DNA from: Pseudomonas lundensis
GTDB lineage: Bacteria > Pseudomonadota > Gammaproteobacteria > Pseudomonadales > Pseudomonadaceae
Length of the DNA: 64,000 nucleotides
NCBI RefSeq assembly: GCF_001042985.1
Contig: NZ_JYKY01000008.1
Location: 1 to 64,000, forward strand
Direction of reading: 5' to 3'
Shown here: one piece after another, positions 55,605 to 64,000 of the stretch
How positions within the stretch are numbered: position 1 is the stretch's first letter
Layout: the number at the start of each line of letters is the position of its first letter
Translations under genes and position numbers: made by a program
The notes under the pieces: model-generated
The model's database searches: none
Told to the model about the DNA's origin: nothing
The model's input: only the letters and a program-made list of their open reading frames with translations

Positions 55605-56414
55605 TTAAAGGTCCATCAGCCAGCTGTGCTGCGGGTCGTTGTGGAAGTGCCAGACCCGCTTGGGCCCTGCCATCACGTTCAGGTAATACGACTCGTAGCC
55701 ATAGGGCACGCTGACCGGGTGATAGCCCTTGGGCACCACCACCAGATCGCCGTTTTCCACCGCCATGGCCTGATCAAGGCTGCGATCGTCGGTGTAGACC
55801 CGCTGGAACACGAAGCCCTGCGGCGGGTTGATCTGGTGGTAATAGGTTTCTTCAAGAAAGCTCTGGTGCGGCAAGTCGTCGGTGTCGTGCTTGTGCGGCG
55901 GGTAGCTGGAGGAATGCCCGGACGGCGTGCGCACCTCCACCACCAGCAGCGAATGGGCAGGTTCGGTGTCCGGCAGGATGTCGCACACGTAGCGGGTGTT
56001 GGCGCCCTTGCCGCGTACGCTGCGTTTCATGCCCTGCGGGGCAATCAGTCGCGGACCGAGCCCGGCATCGCTGGCACCGGGGGCGGCGCAGACGGCGATA
56101 TGCACGTCGTTCAGCGCCTGCACCTGCGCCTGACTGGCGGGCGGCAAATACACGGCAAAGGGCGATTTGTCCTCGAACACCGACTGACGATCGCCGATAG
56201 CCTCCCAATTGAAAGCGCCGTGCCCTGGCGCTTCGCCTGAAACATTGGCCAGCCCGCTGAGCAACACCAGGCACAGCTCTTGCTGCCCGGCCTGCACCGG
56301 CAAGGTCTCGCCCGCTTGCAGCCGATAGGCGCTGAACCCCACGTACTCCAGCGCGCCCGTGGGCAGTTGCACAAGGGGCTGGCCCGTGGGCTGGCGTTTA
56401 ATCAGTAAATTCAT
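55605..56414 (-). CDS. iolB: 5-Deoxy-glucuronate isomerase
   Basis: A 269-residue bicupin that isomerises 5-deoxyglucuronate. Metal ligands are visible in [20 protein letters not shown] and the matching [12 protein letters not shown]. Its ATG overlaps the iolE stop by four bases (ATGA), so the pair is coupled. Confidence 0.94.
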   Translation of the reverse strand: MNLLIKRQPTGQPLVQLPTGALEYVGFSAYRLQAGETLPVQAGQQELCLVLLSGLANVSGEAPGHGAFNWEAIGDRQSVFEDKSPFAVYLPPASQAQVQALNDVHIAVCAAPGASDAGLGPRLIAPQGMKRSVRGKGANTRYVCDILPDTEPAHSLLVVEVRTPSGHSSSYPPHKHDTDDLPHQSFLEETYYHQINPPQGFVFQRVYTDDRSLDQAMAVENGDLVVVPKGYHPVSVPYGYESYYLNVMAGPKRVWHFHNDPQHSWLMDL

Positions 56415-57304
56415 GCCCGCGCCCTCTCATCGAGCAGCGCGCGCAAGATTTGATAGCCTTTTTGCGCGTAAGCAAAACTCGGCGCCACGGCCGGGTCCTG
56501 TTCGGCTTCTACCACCAACCAGCCGTGGTAGTCGGCGGCCAGCAGGACGTCCAGCAACTCGCCAAAATCAATGTCGCCGTCCCCCGGCACGGTGAAAGTG
56601 CCGTTGATGATGCAATCGGGAAAGCTCCAGAGATTGTTGCGGGCCAGTTGCACCACGGGCTTGCGCACATCCTTGAAATGCACGTGGCAGACGCGATCAA
56701 TGTGTTTGCGCAGCACCTGGACCGGTTCACCGCCGCCCATGTAGCAATGCCCGGCATCGAACAGCAGGCCGACTTCAGGCCCGGTCAGGCGCATCAGGGT
56801 GTCGATGTCCGAAGGCGACTCAACGTACGCGCCCATGTGGTGGTGGTACGCCAGGCGAATGCCCTGCGACAGGGTGAAGCGCGCCAGTTCATCGAGCTTC
56901 TCGGCGTATTGCTGCCAGGCGCGTTCACTGTGAAAACGCGGGCGCTCAATCAAAGGGATACGCTGGCCCTGAATCGAGTCAGCGACCTCGCCATACACCA
57001 GCACCTTGGCGCCATTTTGCGCCAGCAGCTGCACGTGGCTGGCAATGGCGTCGATCTCCTCGGCCGCCGAGCGGTGCGCCAGGCGGCCGGAGTACCAGCC
57101 CGAGACCAGCGCCAGCGTGTAAGGGCGCAGGACATCGCCCACGCCCTTGGCGTCCTTGGGGAATTTGCCGTTGAGTTCAAACCCTTCATAACCGATCTGC
57201 TTGCCTTCACTCAGCGCGGTGCTGAGCGGCGTTTCGCCACCCAGCGAGGGCAAATCGTCGTTGCTCCATGAAATCGGATTGATGCCAATACGGATAGCGG
57301 GCAT
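56411..57304 (-). CDS. iolE: Inosose dehydratase
   Basis: A 297-residue TIM-barrel enzyme that removes water from 2-keto-myo-inositol. It begins MPAIRIGINPISWSNDDLPS, the family signature, and has AYHHHMGAYVESPSDIDTLM, LLFDAGHCYMGGGEP and HFKDVRKPV, which hold metal-ligand residues. The operon position is after iolC; its stop overlaps the iolB start. Confidence 0.94.
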   Translation of the reverse strand: MPAIRIGINPISWSNDDLPSLGGETPLSTALSEGKQIGYEGFELNGKFPKDAKGVGDVLRPYTLALVSGWYSGRLAHRSAAEEIDAIASHVQLLAQNGAKVLVYGEVADSIQGQRIPLIERPRFHSERAWQQYAEKLDELARFTLSQGIRLAYHHHMGAYVESPSDIDTLMRLTGPEVGLLFDAGHCYMGGGEPVQVLRKHIDRVCHVHFKDVRKPVVQLARNNLWSFPDCIINGTFTVPGDGDIDFGELLDVLLAADYHGWLVVEAEQDPAVAPSFAYAQKGYQILRALLDERARA

Positions 57305-57353
57305 GGCTGCACCTATTATTGTTTTGAATGGGTTGCGCGGCGTGACCGGCGAA

Positions 57354-59291
57354 TCAGGGACGGGCCGTTAGCCAGGCGTCGATCAATTGCACAAAGGTGC
57401 CTTGCACCCGCTCGATCAGCGTCGCGTCGTCGATTTCACCGGCCAGCCAGGCACGGGCCGGTTCCTGGAAAATCGTGCGCCCCACCGCAAAACCGCGGCA
57501 CGTGGTGCTGCGCGCCGCCTGGCGAAAGCCGTCGGCCAGCGCACTGGCAGGCGCGTTCAAGCCCAGCAGGACAACACCGCGGCAGTACGGGTCACGTTCT
57601 TCGATCAAGGCATCCAGTTGCTGCCAGACCTCGGCCGGTTGCGCTTCGATCTTCCACCACGCCGGGTAAATGCCCAGGTTGTACAAACGTTTGATGGCGC
57701 GATAGAGCACATCCGGGTAGGTCGAGGGGTGATCCTTGGGCGGGATGATTTCCAGTAGCAGTTCATGGCCGCTGGCCAGCGACGCCTGGTACAACCCCTT
57801 GATTTGCGCTTCCTGTTCCAGACGCAGCAACGGCTCATCGTCGGGATGAAATTGCACCAGGCATTTGATGATGTGTTCGTGCGGCCAAGCGATCAGGTTG
57901 CTGCCCACCGAACGACCGTGTTCAAACGCCAGCGGTCGCGACCCCTGCACTTCCACCGGGCGGGCGACCCACCAGCCGCGACCGGTGGCGGCATTCAGCG
58001 CGTCCTGGCCGAAACGCTGATCGGCCAGCAGGCCCACATCGGCGTCGATGCCCTGACGCTGCAAATCGGTTTCAACGCGCTCGAGCGCCCGGATGAACAG
58101 CTGTTTCAAGGTGCAAATACGGCTCGGGTCGCGGCCATGCTGCTGCGCGATTTCCAGCAGTTGCCAGCGATGATCGAAAGCAAACACAAACAGCTGTTTC
58201 CACTGTTTGCGCGGCACGCTGACGTGGTGCAGGCGTTGCAGCGCGACGTCCTGATCCGGTCGGGTAACAGGCACCGGGCTGTTGAACAGGTAGTCGAGTT
58301 CTGCCCGGGTGGGCATGGCCGGGGCGCAGGCATGCCGTGAGACCACCAGCGCACCGCACGCGTTGGCCAACTGGCAGCAACGCTCATCGCTGGCGTCTTC
58401 GAGCCAGCCACTGAGAAAGCCCGACATAAAGGCATCCCCCGCCCCCAGCACGTTAAGCACTTGCACACGCACGCCGGGGTAAATGGCGCCGTCTTGCAAA
58501 CGGGCCGGAATGTCGCCATGGATCACCGTGCAGCCCAGCGGGCCCAGTTTGACCACCAGGGTGGCGTCGGTCAGCGAGCGCACTGTGCGCAGTGCTGCCA
58601 GTAAATCCGTGCCGCCACCCGCGATCAAAAATTCTTCTTCGGTGCCGACGATCAAGTCAAAACGCGGCAGGATCGATTGCACATGGGCGCTGACTGCCTC
58701 GTCAGCGACAAAGCGCGTCTCCCCGTCCGCTTTGCCTGCCAGGCCCCACAGCACCGGACGATAGTCGATGTCCAGCACCCGTTTGACATTGTGCTGCTCG
58801 GCGTAATCCAGGGCCTGAAGACTGGCCTGGTACACGCCTTCGGTGGAAAAGTGCGTCCCGGTAATCAGCAGCGCCTTGCTCGACGCAATAAAGGCCGGGT
58901 CGATGTCTTCGGCACGCAGCGCCATGTCGGCGCAGTTTTCGCGGTAGAACACCAGAGGAAAGGTTTCGCGGTCTTTGAGGCCCAGCAGCACCAGCGCCGT
59001 CAAACGCTGCGGGTCAACCTTCACGGCGCTGACGTCACAGCCTTCACGCGCCAGCGACTCCAGCAGGAAGCGCCCCATGTGATCGTCACCCACCCGGCTG
59101 AGCATGGCCGAACGCACACCGAGGCGCGCCGTGCCGAACGCAATATTGGCTGAGGAGCCACCCAGGTATTTGGCAAAGCTACTGACGTCTTCCAGCCGCG
59201 CCCCGACTTGCTGCGCGTAAAGGTCGACACCCATGCGGCCCAGGCAAATGACATCCAAATCGCGGCCTGTGGCAAAACGAGTCTGTCCCAT
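57354..59291 (-). CDS. iolC: 5-Dehydro-2-deoxygluconokinase fused to a DUF2090 aldolase-like domain
   Basis: A 645-residue fusion. The N-terminal PfkB kinase (about residues 1-325) begins DVICLGRMGVDLYAQQVGA and has LGGSSANIAFGTARLGVRSA and the VLGAGDAFMSGF active-site loop (Asp near residue 290). The C-terminal DUF2090 domain (about 330-640) is aldolase-like with LAFEHGRSVGSN and IEAQPAEVWQQL. It phosphorylates the deoxygluconate and probably cleaves it, doing the work of separate IolC and IolJ. First gene of the leftward operon; ATG at 59291. Confidence 0.92.
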   Translation of the reverse strand: MGQTRFATGRDLDVICLGRMGVDLYAQQVGARLEDVSSFAKYLGGSSANIAFGTARLGVRSAMLSRVGDDHMGRFLLESLAREGCDVSAVKVDPQRLTALVLLGLKDRETFPLVFYRENCADMALRAEDIDPAFIASSKALLITGTHFSTEGVYQASLQALDYAEQHNVKRVLDIDYRPVLWGLAGKADGETRFVADEAVSAHVQSILPRFDLIVGTEEEFLIAGGGTDLLAALRTVRSLTDATLVVKLGPLGCTVIHGDIPARLQDGAIYPGVRVQVLNVLGAGDAFMSGFLSGWLEDASDERCCQLANACGALVVSRHACAPAMPTRAELDYLFNSPVPVTRPDQDVALQRLHHVSVPRKQWKQLFVFAFDHRWQLLEIAQQHGRDPSRICTLKQLFIRALERVETDLQRQGIDADVGLLADQRFGQDALNAATGRGWWVARPVEVQGSRPLAFEHGRSVGSNLIAWPHEHIIKCLVQFHPDDEPLLRLEQEAQIKGLYQASLASGHELLLEIIPPKDHPSTYPDVLYRAIKRLYNLGIYPAWWKIEAQPAEVWQQLDALIEERDPYCRGVVLLGLNAPASALADGFRQAARSTTCRGFAVGRTIFQEPARAWLAGEIDDATLIERVQGTFVQLIDAWLTARP

Positions 59292-59371
59292 GGTGGCTCC
59301 TGTTATTTTTATCAGCCTGCGCTCATCACCCTCAGGGCCCGAGCACTCAATGTGGGATGAAGACTAAAACG

Positions 59372-59446
59372 TCCCGGCGCAATAAACAATATTTATTCCA
59401 TTATTTTTTAATGTAGAATTTTTTTTCCATATTCGACGCGCCGGGA
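59372..59446. repeat. Inverted repeats flanking an AT-rich iolC/iolR promoter core
   Basis: TCCCGGCGC and GCGCCGGGA are exact nine-base inverted arms. They bracket 57 bases that are almost all A and T (59381-59437) in the divergent iolC-iolR gap, which holds an IolR-like site. Confidence 0.5.
59415..59428. promoter_or_regulatory. Probable IolR operator between iolC and iolR
   Basis: AGAA-N6-TTCC, one base off the GGAA-N6-TTCC pattern found ahead of ibpA, in the AT-rich centre of the gap. It could regulate both iolC and iolR. Confidence 0.5.
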
Positions 59447-59582
59447 GGTTTTTCCAGGGTGCATCGTTTCAGCCCGCAGCGGATTGAACGGCTGGTCAGG
59501 ATTTTATTTGCACCTACCCTGTAGACTGCGCAGCTAAAAAACCTGCTCCGTGACAACCCGCGCCATTGATAAGGACTCCACT

Positions 59583-60503
59583 ATGTCATCCACCGATCAG
59601 CCGGCATCCGTCGAGCAAACGCCAGAGCGCGCATTGACCAGCCCGCCGGTGAGTGCCGAGCGTCTGTTGCAACTCATTACCGAGGAATACGAGAGCTTGC
59701 CGCGCCAGCTCAAGCGCATTGCCAGCTACATGAGCCAGCAAAGCGACCGCATCATGGTGGACCGCATCAGTGACATTGCGCGCGAGTGCGACGTGCATCC
59801 GTCGGCCATCGTGCGGTTTTCCCAGCGGTTCGGGTTCAGCGGTTTCAGCGAAATGCAGGCCCTGTTCCGCGAGGCGTACACCCATAAGACGACCCCGGTG
59901 CAGAACTACCAGCAACGCATCCGCAACATGATTGCCAACAAGTCGCAAAAGGCCAGCGGCGGCGATCTGGCGCGCGAGTGCATCAACGCCACGCTGTCGG
60001 GCATAGAACGCCTTGGGCTGGAACTCGACGACCAGGCCTTCGACAAGGCCGTGGACCTGGTGGTCAACGCTGACAATATTTACGTGGTCGGCGTGCGACG
60101 CTCCTTCGCCGTGGCCGATTACCTGGTCTACAACCTGCAACACACCAACAAACGCATTCATCTGGTGTCCGGGCTGGGCGGCAGCTACCGCGAGCAAATG
60201 CGCAGCGTGCGCGCCAACGACCTGGTGATTGCCATCAGCTTCACGCCGTATGGCAAGGAAACCCAGCATTGCCTGCGCATTGCCCAGCTGCATCAGGCCA
60301 AGACCCTGATCATCACGGACAGCAACCTGTCGCCGCTGGCCAAGCGCGCCAACAGCGTATTGCTGGTCAATGAAGGCAGCTCGTTTGCGTTCCGCTCACT
60401 GAGCGCGACGCTGTGCCTGTGTCAGGCATTGTTCATTGCCGTGGCCTACCGCCTCGAACTGAAAGTCGACGAGATTCACGAACAGGTCGGGTTCGACGAT
60501 TAA
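59583..60503 (+). CDS. iolR: RpiR/MurR family repressor of inositol genes
   Basis: A 306-residue RpiR-type regulator with an N-terminal helix-turn-helix (about residues 25-100: DRISDIARECDVHPSAIVRF) and a C-terminal SIS sugar-phosphate domain (about 130-270: DNIYVVGVRRSFAVADYLVY). RpiR-type IolR proteins respond to a pathway intermediate and repress iol genes. AAGGA precedes the ATG at 59583; a longer reading lacks one. Divergent from iolC. Confidence 0.88.
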   Translation: MSSTDQPASVEQTPERALTSPPVSAERLLQLITEEYESLPRQLKRIASYMSQQSDRIMVDRISDIARECDVHPSAIVRFSQRFGFSGFSEMQALFREAYTHKTTPVQNYQQRIRNMIANKSQKASGGDLARECINATLSGIERLGLELDDQAFDKAVDLVVNADNIYVVGVRRSFAVADYLVYNLQHTNKRIHLVSGLGGSYREQMRSVRANDLVIAISFTPYGKETQHCLRIAQLHQAKTLIITDSNLSPLAKRANSVLLVNEGSSFAFRSLSATLCLCQALFIAVAYRLELKVDEIHEQVGFDD

Positions 60504-60959
60504 CGCGACGCCGATGCAAACGCTTGAGACCCGATCCAGCGAGGGTGGTCGACAATCGCTGTAAGGTTTTTGCATCAGAGTGTGTACACCCTGTGCCTAA
60601 AGAGCGTCAGGAATGGGAAAACAAAAACTCTTTCCCCGAAACTTGAAAGCTCCTACGACTTTCTCCGTAAATCTTATCGCCAGCTACTCACTGCCTGACA
60701 ACATGTCCCTTGCACACGGCCTTACAATCGCCCCTTTGGATCTAAGATCTCGGGCCGTGTAAACGCCGTTTGTGTCACCCGTTGTATCGCAACCGGATCT
60801 GCCGCCAGTTGCTGCACGCGATGTGTTCCCACCCTTAAACCGATTTGCTGAGCTCACCCCCCCAGAACTGTTGTTTCAAGGGATTGCACACCTGTGTGCG
60901 TCCCTTTGAATTGTCATCAAGGAAGCGCGCCCAAAGTCCCTGGATAAATGGAGTACAAC
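60504..60959. other. Structured intergenic region downstream of iolR
   Basis: No gene is supported in these 456 bases. ACACGGCC (60714-60721) pairs with GGCCGTGT (60753-60760) around a 31-base loop. A short GAAAG/CTTTC hairpin lies near 60647-60665, and a strong leader hairpin (60875-60910) follows. An untranslated leader or a small RNA is possible; I recognise no known RNA family. Confidence 0.45.
60875..60910 (+). promoter_or_regulatory. Leader hairpin ahead of the small unknown gene
   Basis: TTCAAGGGA pairs with TCCCTTTGAA (one bulge), and inside it GCACAC pairs with GTGTGC. It ends 50 bases before the start codon and may influence translation or RNA stability. Confidence 0.5.
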
Positions 60960-61250
60960 ATGACGAGTGAAGTTTTTTTGGCCAACGACCGTTACCTGCC
61001 CGAGCAATCCACCCATGCCCCTTCAAACCCGCGTGACGTCATCCGGCCAATGGCCGACAGGCGAGACATGATGCACAAGCCTGAACTGAGCAGGCTGGTA
61101 AAACTTCGCGATGCCTTGCTTGTGCTCAAAGGTTCGATGAGCCCCAGTGCCGACCTGCATCAGCTCCTTGAACGCCAACTGTTGAGCAGTGACGTGCATG
61201 ACCGGGTGCTGGGCAAATTGGCCGATTCAGGGGCAAGTTTAGTCAGCTAG
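60960..61250 (+). CDS. Small protein of unknown function
   Basis: A 96-residue protein. The N-terminal third is polar; the C-terminal two thirds are helical (LSRLVKLRDALLVLKGSMSP, then LHQLLERQLLSSDVHDRVLG). GGAG lies six to seven bases ahead of the ATG at 60960. No signal peptide or enzyme motif is seen. It follows a structured leader and is closed by the terminator at 61358-61392. Confidence 0.65.
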   Translation: MTSEVFLANDRYLPEQSTHAPSNPRDVIRPMADRRDMMHKPELSRLVKLRDALLVLKGSMSPSADLHQLLERQLLSSDVHDRVLGKLADSGASLVS

Positions 61251-61357
61251 CATTCGCCATCAAAATTAATGCACTCAACCCTCATTATTATGAATTTGCG
61301 GATTGTATCGGCAGTGGTCAGACTACGCCGGTCCCTTCCCCCATGAAGGAACTGTTC

Positions 61358-61392
61358 AAGGGCTTGCCGGGTCTCCCGCCAGGCCCTTTTTT
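61358..61392 (+). terminator. Rho-independent terminator
   Basis: AAGGGC pairs with GCCCTT, with an inner CCGGG/CCCG stem, followed by six T. It lies between the small unknown gene and the HPP gene. Confidence 0.75.
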
Positions 61393-61427
61393 GACCTGCT
61401 GACTGACCCTCCCGGACGCTCCCCACC

Positions 61428-62144
61428 ATGCAAACCCGCTGGATCAGCCGCCTTTTGCCTGCGGCTACACATACCCGCCCCCTTGAATGGAGCCGCGCCG
61501 CCCTTGGCGTGTCCCTGGGCACCCTGTTTAGCGTGTGGCTGTGCAGCCTGTTTTTTGGCCTGCCCATCGCCATGCACCTGATCGGCCCGCTGGGCGCTTC
61601 CGCGATTCTCTTATTTGCCGTCTCCTCCGGGGCACTGGCGCAGCCGTGGTCGATCCTCGGCGGCTACCTGTGCGCCACTGTCGTGTCGCTGATCGTCGTG
61701 CATTTTTTCGGCCGGGACTTAGCCAGCGCCTGCCTGGCCGTCGGCATTGCGCTGTTGGTGATGTGCCTGCTGCGCTGCCTGCACCCGCCGGCCGGGGCGC
61801 TGGCCCTGCTGGTGGTCCTGGCGGACCCGGACAGCGCCCGCCTGGGCTGGGAGCTGCTGGCCCCGGTCATGCTCAGTGCCGTGTGCATGCTCCTCGCGGC
61901 ACTGGCCTACAACAACCTGACCCGTGTGCGCTATCCGAAAAAGGCCGCCGAACCCGCCCCCAGCGTGATAACGCCCCCCGACGAAGGGGATCCCGGCATT
62001 ACCGCCGAGGACTTGCAACAGGCGCTGGCCAAGATGGACGCGTTCATTGATGTCACCCCCCAGGATCTCGAAGAGCTGATCCGTACCAGTGAACACTACG
62101 CCCGCCGCCGCAGCGTGGGCGAGGTACTTTCCCATGCCGACTGA
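61428..62144 (+). CDS. HPP family membrane protein
   Basis: A 238-residue protein with four to five membrane helices and the family motif LHPPAGALALLVVLA near residue 122. The cytoplasmic tail (about 165-238) is acidic and polar. HPP proteins are linked to nitrite transport in plants and cyanobacteria; the bacterial role is uncertain. Alone after a terminator. Confidence 0.88.
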   Translation: MQTRWISRLLPAATHTRPLEWSRAALGVSLGTLFSVWLCSLFFGLPIAMHLIGPLGASAILLFAVSSGALAQPWSILGGYLCATVVSLIVVHFFGRDLASACLAVGIALLVMCLLRCLHPPAGALALLVVLADPDSARLGWELLAPVMLSAVCMLLAALAYNNLTRVRYPKKAAEPAPSVITPPDEGDPGITAEDLQQALAKMDAFIDVTPQDLEELIRTSEHYARRRSVGEVLSHAD

Positions 62145-62309
62145 GCGCGTGCTGCGCATTGCCAAGGCCCCTGAACGATCCGCACGGTTACCCCTCAAAG
62201 TCCTGCTAGGGTTATCGGTGCGTGGTCCGGGGCTTTATCTTGATGCCCTTGATGAGGTGGATCCGCGACCGCTGGACGCCCTCTTCAACGACCGTGATCA
62301 AGGCTTGCA

Positions 62310-63386
62310 ATGCTCAAGACCATCGAAAATGAAATCTCAAAGCACGCCGCGCCTTCTGCTTTGCAAGCTGAATTTGCCCAACACGATTTTGAAAAGCTGC
62401 GCACCTTCTGCAGGCTGACCTACATCGCCAGCATCGTGATCTGGCTACTGTTCGACCTGATTGTCAGCTTCAAGGGCCAGCAAGGCTTTACCGCCCTCTC
62501 AATGCTCTATTTCGGAACCATGGTGGTGCTGACCATCGTGCTCGGGTTTATCCGCAAGGCCCGTCACTTCGACGTACTCAACCTGATTTATGTGCTGGTG
62601 ATTACGTCGGGCATTCGCCTGATCGTGTTTGGCTTGCCCGATAACGCACAGCCCATCTGGTTGATCCTTGCCACGTCCAGCCTGCTGTACAACGCCTCGG
62701 TGCTGCCCCTGAGCCGCTGGGGCTTTCTGTCGGTGGTCGGGGCGACCTGGGTCGTGCTCAACCCGTTTTTGATGACCGATGTCGAATTCTTCGACCTGCG
62801 CGGCACGTTGATCCTGTGTTACTTCGTGTTTCTCAGCGGCCTGACCATTTACAGTTTTTTCAAGCTGCGGCAAATCAAACTCTACAACTACACCATGTCC
62901 AAGCTGTTGCTGACTCAGGCGTACATCGACACCCTGACCGAGATCCCCAACCGACGTTCTTTCATGGCCCGCGCCACCGATTTGCTGACCCAGCTTCCGC
63001 GCGAACACGACCACTATCTGGCGATGATCGACATCGACAATTTTAAAAAAGTGAATGACCTGTACGGCCATGACATCGGCGATGAAGTGCTCAAGCGCAC
63101 AGCCGCCAGCATCAAAGCCGTCATGCGCGGGTATGAATATGCACGATTGGGGGGCGAAGAATTCGCAGTGTACCTATCCGGTGTGCGGCGCGAAGATGTC
63201 GAGGCACTGATGACGGCGCTGTGCAGCCGGGTGCGCAATGACCCGGCGGCCCATCCGGTGACCGTCAGCATCGGCCTGGTCAGGGTTGAGGATCAGGACA
63301 CCCTGAACCAGGCGCTGGCCAAGGCCGACAAAGCGCTGTACGCGTCAAAAAACGCTGGCAAAGACCGGTTTACGTTTCATCGTTAA
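62310..63386 (+). CDS. Membrane-bound diguanylate cyclase (GGDEF)
   Basis: A 358-residue protein: five to six membrane helices over about residues 30-185, then a C-terminal GGDEF domain (about 195-355) that makes cyclic di-GMP. The active site reads RLGGEEFAVYL and DIDNFKKVNDLYGHDIGDEV is present. Five residues before GGEEF, the RxxD product-inhibition site is missing. The membrane sensor has no named domain that I recognise. No other cyclic di-GMP gene lies nearby. Confidence 0.9.
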   Translation: MLKTIENEISKHAAPSALQAEFAQHDFEKLRTFCRLTYIASIVIWLLFDLIVSFKGQQGFTALSMLYFGTMVVLTIVLGFIRKARHFDVLNLIYVLVITSGIRLIVFGLPDNAQPIWLILATSSLLYNASVLPLSRWGFLSVVGATWVVLNPFLMTDVEFFDLRGTLILCYFVFLSGLTIYSFFKLRQIKLYNYTMSKLLLTQAYIDTLTEIPNRRSFMARATDLLTQLPREHDHYLAMIDIDNFKKVNDLYGHDIGDEVLKRTAASIKAVMRGYEYARLGGEEFAVYLSGVRREDVEALMTALCSRVRNDPAAHPVTVSIGLVRVEDQDTLNQALAKADKALYASKNAGKDRFTFHR

Positions 63387-63398
63387 CCCCCCACGGCG

Positions 63399-64000
63399 TT
63401 ACGGCTTGTCAGCCTTTTCACGGGCGCTCAGATCGGTGTTGCCGTCCCAGCCACCGCCCAGCGCGGCAATCAGTTTCACGCTGGCAAGCAAACGATTTTG
63501 CTCCAGCGTGAGCATGGTGCGCTCCGCATTCAGGGCCGTGGCTTGCACCACCACCACATCCAGATAGGCAATCAAACCGGCCTTGTACTGATTGCGGGTC
63601 AAACGCAGTGACTCGCGGGCCGACTCCAGCGCCTGACGTTGCACCACGGCCTCGTCCTCCAGCACTTTCAACTGCGCCAGGTAATTTTCCACCTCGCGAA
63701 AACCATCCAGCACGGTCTGGCGGTATTTGGCGACCGTCTGGTCGTAGACCGCTTCATTGCGATCCACTTCAGCCGAGCGCTGGCCCCCGTCGAACAACGG
63801 CAGCGACAGTTTAGGCCCCACCGACCAGAAGCGGTTCGGCACGCTGATCCAGTCTTCGTAGGTACTGCTGCTGTACCCGCCCTGCAAGCTCAGGCTGAAA
63901 TCCGGGTAGTAGGCCGCCTTGGCCACGCCGATATTGGCGTTGGCGGCTATGATCGCGCGCTCTGCCGACGCGATGTCCGGACGCCGCTCCAGCCACTGTG
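63399..64000 (-). CDS. NodT-type outer-membrane efflux lipoprotein, C-terminal part (cut by window edge)
   Basis: The last 200 codons of a TolC-like outer-membrane channel that partners an RND pump. Reading from the edge gives QWLERRPDIASAERAIIAAN, typical of the NodT group, then AAYYPDFSLSLQGGYSSST and LSLPLFDGGQRSAEVDRNE. The start lies beyond base 64000. Convergent with the diguanylate cyclase gene. Confidence 0.9.
   Translation of the reverse strand, partial: QWLERRPDIASAERAIIAANANIGVAKAAYYPDFSLSLQGGYSSSTYEDWISVPNRFWSVGPKLSLPLFDGGQRSAEVDRNEAVYDQTVAKYRQTVLDGFREVENYLAQLKVLEDEAVVQRQALESARESLRLTRNQYKAGLIAYLDVVVVQATALNAERTMLTLEQNRLLASVKLIAALGGGWDGNTDLSAREKADKP

Noticed and set aside
60504..60959. 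TGTAAG followed by a T-rich spacer near 60559, as a GacA-type activation site for a small RNA
   Set aside because: The second half of the palindrome (CTTACA) is missing, and no GGA-rich small RNA of the Rsm type follows.

Overview
The window looks like chromosomal DNA of a Pseudomonas (gammaproteobacterium, fluorescens/putida-type gene content). The histidine-utilisation genes hutU/hutC, a Pseudomonas-type iol/iat inositol locus with a fused IolC-DUF2090, a zinc-less DksA-like protein, DUF2789 and the GC-rich codon use all fit. The species cannot be fixed from the window. No tRNA, rRNA, CRISPR array, IS element or prophage was found.

Layout. 0-2.1 kb: start of hutU (cut by the window edge), hutC and a DUF1275 membrane protein; a sigma-54 promoter and a HutC box lie ahead of hutU. 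2.3-9.7 kb: a periplasmic histidine phosphatase, a divergent EamA exporter/LysR pair, a small lipoprotein, and a polar amino-acid ABC transporter operon ending in a DAO-type oxidase, with a divergent IclR regulator. 9.8-13.4 kb: a YraQ-type permease, then beta-carbonic anhydrase plus SulP transporter (probably bicarbonate). 13.5-31.6 kb and 38.5-40.9 kb: a large catabolic locus. It has an AraC regulator, a KshA-like Rieske oxygenase, two SDRs (one close to 3-alpha-hydroxysteroid dehydrogenase), a PAS-LuxR regulator, an MMPL/RND pump with a YCF48 partner, a MATE protein, and an operon of EchA20-, FadE-, FadA6- and IpdF-like enzymes. A second FadE pair (FadE30-like) lies beyond a fimbrial insertion. 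Together these resemble the pathway for the last two steroid rings (HIP pathway), and this is the most notable content. 32.8-38.5 kb: a PadR regulator gene borders an AT-rich control region and a complete CS1-type (alpha) fimbrial operon of pilin, usher, tip protein, chaperone and second pilin; the operon sits inside the catabolic locus.

40.9-45.7 kb: small conserved genes of unknown function, a DUF2235 alpha/beta-hydrolase resembling type VI lipase effectors, and a DksA-like protein. 46.0-60.5 kb: a complete myo-inositol locus. Ten leftward genes run iolC-iolE-iolB-iolA-iolD-iolG-iolW-like-ibpA-iatA-iatP, with a divergent RpiR-type iolR. A strong terminator closes the locus, and two GGAA-N6-TTCC-type sites lie where an IolR operator would be expected. 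60.9-64 kb: an unknown small protein behind a structured leader, an HPP membrane protein, a diguanylate cyclase, and the end of a NodT-type outer-membrane efflux lipoprotein cut by the window edge.

How it works together: most loci are scavenging and catabolic modules with their own regulators (Hut, amino-acid/DAO oxidase, inositol, steroid-like). They alternate with surface and envelope functions (fimbriae, efflux, DUF2235 hydrolase). Family assignments rest on motifs and remembered family sequences; no alignment or database search was run.
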